Shown here piece by piece: positions 55,832-64,000 of a DNA stretch of 64,000 bases. The notes beneath the pieces are model-generated. The model was not told where the DNA came from, made no database searches, and saw only the letters and a program-made list of their open reading frames with translations. The stretch comes from Chiridota heheva (Eukaryota > Echinodermata > Holothuroidea > Apodida > Chiridotidae). Location of the stretch: assembly GCA_020152595.1 (NCBI GenBank), contig JAIGNY010000148.1:62001-126000 (forward strand). Reading direction: 5' to 3'. Positions within the stretch are counted from its first letter, which is position 1, and every line of letters begins with the position of its first letter. The translations under genes and the position numbers were made by a program.

Positions 55832-56335
55832 TTGTCTCTAAGTCACCTCGCCGTGCCTATATCACCCCTATCTTACAAAATTTACATTAGCTCCCTGTAG
55901 TCTATAGGATTAAATTCAAAGTGTTATGTTTTATCTTTAAGTGTCTAATAGGCAATGCACCTCATTATCTTATTGATTTGGTTTCCCTTTATTGTCCCAG
56001 TCGTTCCCTTCGTTCTGCGTCAGCAAATTTATTGACTGTCCCTCGTGTTTACCTAAGGTTTGGTGAGAGAATGTTTGCTTATGCTGGGCCAGTTCTCTGA
56101 AATGCCCTGCCCTATCATGTCAAGAGGAGCACAAATATTAATTCATTTAAGAAGTCAGTAAAGACATTATTTTTTCGTACTGCTTTCAATTTGGGTAATT
56201 AGACTGGCATTGGTTTATTTGCTTAGGAATTTACCGTTATGTTATTATGTTAAGTGTAACTATAGTTAGCATTGTGAAGCGCATTGAAACTTTGTTGTGA
56301 TTGTGCGTTATATAGGTATACATATTATTATTATG

Positions 56336-58370
56336 TGCTATCTTGGATAAAACCGTTGCAATATTCTACAACACTTATCTGTGTTTACAAATAATTGCAA
56401 CATATACAATCACTTGCTATTTTCTATACCCCAAGACTCCCTTCCTCCACTCCCCAAGCAACCAAGTTTACCAACAACGGTTGAGTGAGGGAGTACATGT
56501 TGGAAGGTGTGGAATCAAGAGAATTATTCAGGAGGAAGTTTGTAGAATGATACATTACTTTTAGTATATTGCTCAAATTATCTCTTGAAATGAAACAATT
56601 CATGTTTGCACTTGTCAATTGTGGGACTCACCCCTACACCCCAGACAAGGTGAGTCATTGCACCAAAGTGGGTGGACAAAACATGTACATTGACACACCC
56701 CTCAAGTCACTAAGGTGACTGATATTTTGTGTGAAATGACTTACATGTACCTCAAATCAATCACCTCTGTACAAAGTCAATGGGTCTGAAGTAAATTGAC
56801 CCACTATTAGGTTGCTTTTCACAAGTTTGCCAAGACTTCTTCTTGCACTGGCACACTTGCTGTTCAAGATGTAGTTAATGTCCCAAGATGTAGTTAATGT
56901 CCTTGTCCTTCATGGGAGAATGCCCCGCTTCCTGAGCTATCTCAGCACAAGCTCTAAAAAAAGGCAAGAAAGATCAAAAAGAGATTGCATAAGAAAATAT
57001 TATGGCAGTATACACACACACACATCTAATGACATCTCAGTGCTCTTAATCATATATGGTCGGCTCCTCTCACAATACTTTGGAAAGTAATCTGGCAGTA
57101 ACGGATGTGAGGGATCCAGGATCCGTAGTCACGACTTTTCCCAAGGGGGAACAAGAACTTCATGAGGGGTCACTTGGACAGATTCTCAATACCTTTATGT
57201 TATTTTTTCACAAGGGGGAGAAGAGGTGGGGAGGGGGGCTTATACCACATACCAGATGCAGGGGGTGTCCCTGTGCCCCACACTGGCTCAAGTCTGTATG
57301 GATCACAGGATCATCCATCTGATCAAATTTTGAATCTTAAATGAATATTCCCATCAATTTTTATTTGGTTGATCAGAAAAACTATCCTACATTTCAAAAG
57401 TAAAAGCTTTTCTCCAAGAATTTAAAGCTTGTGTAGAAGGTCATGTAACCACTAGATTATTCTTCAAGCATGCTTGTTGAATAAACTTTTAAATGAGCAA
57501 CATGTTATCATATTTAATGTTTTTTGTTGTTTTGCTGCATTATTTGTATTATCCTTATTTTCAATTCACCTGTTCCTATTTCCTGGGGTTTTTGCTGTTC
57601 CTAATTCCTCTCTACTCAATAATGTTGGAAGTCCTCAAAATTCATGCTACATGATCCTTGTAATTGTCCCTTATTGTCTTTTCCACCCTGCCCGCCCCTT
57701 GTTGTCTTTTCCCCTAACTGCCTGCCTCTTGTTGTCGTTTCCACCCTGCCCCCCTTTGTTGTCTTTTCCCTTAACTGCCTGCCCCTTGTTGTCTTTTCCC
57801 TCCCGCCTGCCTCTTTCTGGTTCAAGCAAGGGTATGTTTCCTCAGATGATTTAGTTTACCATTCATATACAACTGCATGAAACTTTCAGTTTGTAAATTT
57901 GGAATATCCCAATATAAATATTATAAGCTAGTGTACACACTGAAAAAGACTTAATTGATATCCAAAATAATTCTGTATTGAATTTAACCTCTGCAATAAA
58001 TACCTTTCTTTACTTCTTTTGGTCTTTATTAGGCATGTATATCTTTCATAATCATCTGCCAATTGTCTAAATAAACTTTGCTGATTTCAACAAACAATAC
58101 TACCTTCCAATGCTTAAGGGATTTGTTATTATTACACTAGGCCACACTAAAAATACCATTCTTTTATCTTATCATGAATTAAACCTCCATTCTCATGCAT
58201 AAATGATCACAACAGATTTACACATGTTAAGCAACACTATGCCAACTAACACAAACAATCATCTCCCTGCACTAAACATGTTACAACCCTGTTTGCAAGG
58301 TCTCTAAATCTTTACAATTTACATATCAAACTTTATAACTTAAATTAGTGATGAAATCTTAAATTTGTTC
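56336..58370. other. Non-coding DNA with a pyrimidine-rich minisatellite
   Basis: Four ~35-bp units built on TTGTTGTCTTTTCCACCCTG and CCTAACTGCCTGCCTCTTG lie at 57,672-57,820. A 19-bp phrase CAAGATGTAGTTAATGTCC is duplicated at 56,865-56,902. No gene recognised. Confidence 0.5.
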
Positions 58371-58730
58371 AGACCATATAATATTGTAAGATGTTGCAGA
58401 CCTTTCACTAAAGCTGTTCCTCTTCTTGTCTTGTAAGGTTACGAGGTATATCACAGACAAAGCACTAGTGAGGCGTTAGCAGGCCATATACTATTGTAAG
58501 ATGTTGCAGACCTTTAAGTAAAGCTGTTCCTCTACTTGTCTTGTAATGTTACGGGGTATATCACAGACAAAGCACTCGTGAGGAGTTAGCAGACCATATG
58601 ATATTGTAAGATGTTGCAGACCAAGCTGTTCCTCTACCTTGTATCCCACAGACAAAACATAAGGTTAATCAGACCTCGTATTATAACAAGATGTTCAGGA
58701 TTTTCTATTTCAGTTGTTCCTCTGTGTAAT
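58371..58730. repeat. Four tandem copies of a ~112-bp unit
   Basis: Units start AGACCATATAATATTGTAAG at 58,371, then about 58,483, 58,593 and a degraded copy at 58,670. Two are nearly identical; the third has an internal deletion and the fourth is diverged. Each contains TGTTCCTCT and TATCACAGACAAA. Confidence 0.8.
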
Positions 58731-59184
58731 ATTATCAGCTGTTTTTAAAGTTGTAATACTAATTTAGTCCCTTACCAAAAATTATGCTTTCTGTTTATTG
58801 AATTATAGTACTACAGAGCTGCAAATTTATTATTCTTGTCAATCACTATGCTCAGTGCCACCACTATCATATTGGAATTTGCAATAAAATAATTTTAGTG
58901 AAAAAGCATGCTGTATGCGATCAAACATGCTCACCCTAACTAGGGTCATACATGTAACTTTTTGATGATTGACACTTCTCCAAAGAGGTTTTCTGGAAGT
59001 TAAGTTCATGGAGAATCACACATAGCATGCCACAGAATGGTTTCGGTGAACTAATGAAGATGTTTAGGGTTTGATAGGAACAATTATGTCATTCTATACT
59101 GAATGCTTCTGGGCAGCGACATGGGCAATTATTGTGAAGTCGTGATGAAAGCACTTCTTGGGAAGTCTTTACAACCATAATATG

Positions 59185-59600
59185 TAAAGTCGCCGCAAAA
59201 GCTATTCTCGCTCAGTCGCCGCAAAAGCAATTCTCGCGTAGTCGCCGCAAACCTATTTCTCGCTTAGTCGCGGTAAACCTATTTCTCGCTTAGTCGCGGT
59301 AAACCTACTTCTCGCTTATTCGCGGCAAACCTATTTCTTGCGAAGTCGCGGCAAACCTATTTCTTGCGAAGTCGTGGCAAACCTATTTCTTGCGAAGTCG
59401 TGGCAAACCTATTTTTCGCAATGTGGCGGCAAACTTATTTCTCGCTTAGTTGCGGCAAACCTATTTTTTGCGAAGTGGCGGCAAACCTATTTCTCGCGAA
59501 GTGGCGGCAAACCTATTTCTCGCGAAGTGGCGGCAAACCTATTTCTCGCGAAGTCGCGGCAAACTTATTTCTCGCGAAGTGGCGGCAAACCTCATTTGCA
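59185..59600. repeat. 26-bp minisatellite (AAGTCGCGGCAAACCTATTTCTTGCG)n
   Basis: About 15 units. The left ones are older variants (AGTCGCCGCAAAAGCTATTC) and the right ones homogeneous (GAAGTGGCGGCAAACCTATT). CpG-rich relative to its surroundings. The small repetitive ORFs (FLAKSWQTYF type) are artefacts. Confidence 0.85.
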
Positions 59601-62600
59601 TGTGAAAACTGAAGTCGCCCGGTAAAGTTACAGCGACTAATCGCGGCAAGCTGTATTTTCGGTAAGGGAACACTCGTGCGATGATTGAAGCAGACTAGAA
59701 ATTGGATATGTATGTGTTATACATGGATTTCTGAAAGTCTAGAAGAACATAAAATGCTACCAAAATAATGCCTTTTCTTCAGTAGAACATTCACGAGAAG
59801 TAAGACACATGAAATTTAAAGAAGAATTGGAGTCGATTTTTGTAAGGCGTACAGTGTAGGCCTGCTACCTGTTCCACAACAACAACACAATTTTGTTGAA
59901 AGAATATGCTGAAGCCTAAATTTTTTCAATGTATCTCTGCTTGATCTTTTGAGATCGAAACCATGTAAAGAACATTTTTAAGCATAGTGGGTGTTTATTT
60001 GAAGATTTATGTATATATTTTGCAGTGATTTCTGTTCAAGTGCACAACAAGTTTCACTTGACTTTTTTTGAGCAGAGACGAGATTACCTTGTACACAACA
60101 ATCCAGTACATACGACTTATGTATGACGTCCAAATCTATTTTGCATATCGATATTTCGATAATATCGATATTTTCCAGGCGATACATCAATATTGCATAA
60201 TGCTCAATATCGCCCGAGTTAGATTGCGGGATTCACGCACTTATGATCAAATTCTCGCTAAGAAATAATTACCCCTCCCCTCCCGCCCCCAAATTTTTTG
60301 AGCCTTAGTGTGAACACTGGCATATATAACTATTTTGAGCAAACTTTTCAACCCAAGAGGCACTTTATAGATTCAGGATGTTTACATTTTGCGCCATTCT
60401 TTGCCAATTGTTTTTTCGACAGAGACCTATTTGTGTAGGGCCATACAATTTAATTATCAGAGAATGCTGAGCTCCTTTGATTGCTGTGATAGCAAATTAA
60501 GCCAACATGTATTTTTCACGAAAGTCATTTGATTCAAATATCTGTCGCTTCAATTTTTTTCTTTTTCTGCTATACATATGTAACTTTTGGTATGCTAGGC
60601 AATATTTAGTCAATGGGAAAAACCTATAATGTTCTAACATAAAAAAGTGAAATTTTGGACTATTTTTTTAACCTTAAGTTAAATTACGGCAACAAAAACA
60701 ACCTGATCATGCTATGAATGATCTCATCCACAAGGCATGATGATAAATTTGCAAAGTTTTAAACAATGATGTGAAGACCTTTCGATTTGTTCTCCACAAA
60801 TAGAAAATACCAGTTGTTATTTTCCTCTAACACATGTAGATGAAAACTGCATTTTGATGACGCCAGTCATGGACCAAACAAGAACTTTCCTCTTGACGAA
60901 ACATATACATGTACATGAAGATACCTTCCCTTGCACCAAGTTTGCCAAATGAAGAAAAGCAATTTGAAAACAGAGGTGTAAGAATAGTTGCAGATGAAAA
61001 TTTCCCCCCGCCCTGATACTTTTGAATATTCAGAAATTCTACTAAAGAATTGAGAAAGGGTAGGTAATGAAAACGAAAATATCTTTAAAAATTAGTGAAT
61101 TCTCGCAATGAATACAGTCGGTCAATTTTCCAAAAAAATTGGACAATTTTCTGCTGTTAATTCTGAAAGCAGAAAAAAAAATGAAAAACAAAATGGGTAA
61201 AATTCAGAAATACAACTGAAAAATAGTCTGCTACTGTTAAACACATGAATATCATAATCCATGCATGACAAATGTGCAGTTTTATTTAAGAAATCATACT
61301 TTGTCGTAAATCTCACACAAAATTAATATTTCCAATTTTTCCATGTGCGCAATGTTCATTATTTCACAATCTTCAGTATTCCAAAGATATGTCTTGTCAG
61401 CTTGTTTTAAATGTAATTCTTGTTCTTGAGATACAAATATTTCTTTTCACCAGTATTCTCACGTCCTTTGTCTTCAATGATCATATGCATTGCACATGAA
61501 AACTATGAGACAATTCCTGGAAGTCTTATATAACTTTACAAGGAAGGGATATGCTATGTTGGATATACAGGTATATGTTGGTAGCATGAACTGCCATTTA
61601 GACCCATTATCCGATCATGATCTCGTAAAGAAAATAAATCAACACTTTCTTCAAATTGAAAACTGCTAGTGGCCTTGTCAAGAAAACCAATTTTGTGTAC
61701 AGCTCCCTGGGGTGACACAGTTTGTAAAGATCAGTTTGCACACTGACCTGCCAGGATAACTGCTTGTTGATGTTGTGTCCAATGAGGCAGAGATATGTTA
61801 CTTTAAAGTAATATATTGAAATAACGTATCCCTGCTAAATGGCTATGGTGGGCTGTGGGTTATTTTAATGGTAGATGATTACAATTCTTGGATTGCTCTG
61901 ATTGTGTTAACTAGCTATTTGCAACAAAAAGACATTCAGCCCTGCAAAATATTCATATAAATGAAATTAAAGGTTTTAATATCATAATCATGTAAACACT
62001 AGCCAGCCATTCAGTATGAATTTTCAGTGGCAGTGCTACGGGGAAGGGGAAATTCTTGGGAGGAATAGACGTCTGATAATTTCAATGGACAGTAAAGTGG
62101 GAAATAAACTGAAAGAATTACACAAAGATTTTGTGATGTTGGACTGGGTGGACAGTGGACTGTTCTTTTAGAGTGAAAAAAGTTCCAACATTTTATGTTG
62201 TTTTCAAAATTAACAACAACTGATGTGCTAAGATTTTAAAGCTATTTTAATTAGTATACAAATTGCTATGCATCCTTATACCATAAGGATCTTTTAATGT
62301 TGTAGTCTTAATATGCAAATTTGTATGTAAGGTTGTATGTACAGTATGACCAGGGAGATCCACATACTAAGTAAGCCCATTGGTTTTATCCTCTGCCATG
62401 CATGGCTCTCTCAGTCATTTGAAACAGTTTTAATCTTTATGTCAGTCAAATTGTGTCATGCGTAAAAAATCAATTCAAAGCATTTATGATGTGTTCTTAA
62501 AGAACTACAAGTGTTAGCCTAGAAATTATAAAGACTGAACTGCTGAGATTTTTTATGTTCATTTAATCACATAGAAATTGTTATTTACATGTCCAGGCAG

Positions 62601-63350
62601 TTTTCTTTTTTAAGGGTAAAATTTCACAGAAAATGAAGTCTTTCTTCGAATGTGATGTCAATTGCAAAAAGATTTAATGTCTTTTTAGGAAGATACTGAT
62701 TAGTTTTATACATTATAAAAGACGTACGACTCTTGCTCGCATTTGGCCTGAAGAAATATGACAATTTTACAACAGACAATTTTATACATGAGAGTAGACC
62801 AACTTATAATTTGAATAATTTTGTTGTTGTGTGGATATCTCAACATGTATAGGCAAAATTAGAAAACTTCTAAAGTCTATTAAATTTCATGAAATACCAA
62901 TATGTTGTAACTTGAGGCCCAGTGTATTGCAACCATTCATTTTGTACCGGACTTTTTTACTGCATTTTAAAGATAGTTTCACAAGGCTTCATAAAGAAAT
63001 CGTAAGTTAAGTTGGAATATAAACTTTGTTTTGATGTTTGAATCATAGTTTATGGCAAGTTGGACATAGTTGATAATTATCACCAGATATTAATATAAAA
63101 GTTACTAATCATTTCCGATGTTGACAACTTGACATGCTCATGTGCCTTGAATTTCAGGTTCAATGGAGTTACTCAGAAGATTTTAATTTGCACATCTTTT
63201 AAAGTAAACGTCGTAATATTTATATTTCTCTATTATCTGTATTATAGAGAAAACCATTATTGTATCGTTAACGGTTACCCAAGATTTTTATGAAATTAAA
63301 CAATTCCAAACTAAAACATTGTGTTGTTACTGGGTTTTTTTGTAGAACAG
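59601..63350. other. Long unique AT-rich non-coding region
   Basis: No coding exon, RNA gene or major repeat recognised in about 3.7 kb. A small ATATCGATAT-rich patch lies at 60,147-60,172. Confidence 0.45.
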
Positions 63351-63354
63351 TATT

Positions 63355-63660
63355 TTAATTTGACCAAGGATTTAGTCAACTGGAGCCATTTTTGTAGTCA
63401 ATTTGACCACAAAATGGTCAGAAGATTTAACCAAACTGCAGTGGTCAACAGATTGTTCAAGTGTTAATGGTCAAATTTGTCCACGTGAGGAGTGAATTAT
63501 GCACCGATCCATATGTGGTCAATTTGACCAAGTTGACTTGGTCAAAAATATTGACCAAGCTAACTTGATCAAATTTGACCACATATGGTTCGGTGCATAA
63601 TTCACTCCTCACTTGGTCAAATTTTGACCACATTGTGGTCAAATTTGTCCATTCTTTTTT
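63355..63660. repeat. TGGTCAAA-rich hairpin (inverted repeat, ~80-bp arms)
   Basis: Arms at about 63,466-63,542 and 63,548-63,631 pair around AAATA: GTGAGGAGTGAATTATGCAC with GTGCATAATTCACTCCTCAC, CATATGTGGTCAA with the opposing TTGACCACATATG. The whole segment and its left flank carry many TTTGACCA/TGGTCAAA motifs. The right border TTTTTTAGAGTGTA resembles MITE ends. Confidence 0.85.
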
Positions 63661-64000
63661 AGAGTGTAGTTTTCAGTTGATGGGTTGCACATAACTACCA
63701 CTTTTAGTAAGAAGTCCATCCCCCCTCCCCCTTCCCAGTATCTTTCTATGAATCAGAATGCTTGTTAACCATTTTGAATGTCAAATTCAAATGTGGCTGA
63801 AGTATTTTTCTATGAGGCTGTGAATACCCTTACAGGCTGTACACAAATAACATATTCACTTAATTGAACAAACTGAAAAAATAGATGACATTACTTCATA
63901 GTTTGTGTATACCAATGAAGGGAATGGGGATGCACAACTATACAGAAGAACAGTGAGATGGAAGAAAAATGTCATGAGGGATATCCCATTATGACCAATC
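63661..64000. other. Dispersed repeat copy and unassigned DNA
   Basis: 63,668-63,740 repeats the GTTGATGGGTTGCACA ... CACTTTTAGTA phrase seen at 52,990 and 53,285, followed by a C-rich tract. Nothing else recognised. Confidence 0.5.

Larger units (their letters stand above)
53485..56335 (+). mobile_element. L2-like LINE fragment carrying nested insertions
   Basis: The RT core starts near 53,539 with VTGVPQGSVL (about 53,665-53,695) and YHIYADDTQMYTYSNP (53,766-53,815), then NQLKLNDEKTELIVI. The ORF is interrupted from about 53,957 to about 55,300 by inserted DNA. It resumes with VKPHLGVIFDFNMS (about 55,378-55,415) and LVLSQSDYANSLLAGIPDS (about 55,530-55,590). It is interrupted again at 55,639-55,831 and resumes with IKFKVLCFIFKCLIGNAPHY to FRTAFNLGN (about 55,910-56,200). 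The 3' end GCGCATTGAAACTTTGTTGT ... GTTATATAGGTATACATATT (56,279-56,328) is the typical L2 tail. Confidence 0.85.

Noticed and set aside
60147-60172. ATATCGATAT palindromic patch as an origin or regulatory element
   Set aside because: Too short and AT-rich; no supporting context.

Overview
The window looks like a repeat-rich, AT-rich stretch of a metazoan nuclear genome, most likely a marine invertebrate and possibly an echinoderm or other deuterostome. The signs are intron-bearing host exons with animal splice sites, many L2/CR1-, Jockey- and I-like non-LTR retrotransposon fragments, MITEs, very large minisatellites and a decayed Polinton/Maverick element. I cannot resolve the species from the sequence alone. 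There are no prokaryotic operons and I see no RNA genes or CRISPR.

Layout, left to right. At 0-3.7 kb there are diverged direct repeats and a higher-order satellite built on TATGTCCCACATGGCATCCC-like units, split by an L2/CR1-type LINE fragment (about 1.51-2.52 kb). At 4.9-11.1 kb on the minus strand lie two exons of a probable secreted or membrane Ig-like protein: a signal-peptide exon (10,995-11,070) and an Ig-like exon (5,587-5,913), phase-compatible across a 5-kb intron. That intron holds a 22/26-bp minisatellite (9.67-10.76 kb), and a 17-bp, roughly 96-copy minisatellite (11.19-12.82 kb) sits about 120 bp upstream of the start codon. A LINE fragment follows (13.8-15.25 kb), then a 4-kb, 27-bp satellite (17.1-21.1 kb). 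Two I-like LINE fragments flank that satellite.

23.74-32.41 kb is the most informative block: a Polinton/Maverick (adintovirus-like) insertion with divergent transcription. Leftward from about 30.1 kb are a double-jelly-roll major-capsid-like gene, a packaging ATPase, and a run of about eight small structural or accessory genes, including two tandem paralogous capsid-type genes. Rightward are an integrase, a small Cys-rich protein, and the N-terminal part of a PolB-type replication gene. Almost every gene carries in-frame stops or frameshifts. The catalytic polymerase, the protease and clear terminal repeats are missing, so this is a dead, truncated copy.

32.4-42.6 kb holds inverted-repeat and fold-back DNA (33.94/39.65 kb pair; long hairpin at 40.2-40.9 kb), an I-like LINE 3' half with an intact RNase H domain (34.54-35.72 kb), a 22-bp minisatellite and a G-rich tract. 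42.67 kb has a THAP zinc-finger exon, directly followed by a nearly full-length CR1-like LINE with a PHD-like finger (42.84-46.07 kb, minus). 46.5-47.45 kb is a CpG-rich 21-bp minisatellite. 48.4-50.1 kb is another LINE. 53.5-56.3 kb is an L2-like LINE with nested MITE insertions. The remainder to 64 kb is mostly non-coding, with several minisatellites and a TGGTCAAA-rich hairpin near 63.5 kb.
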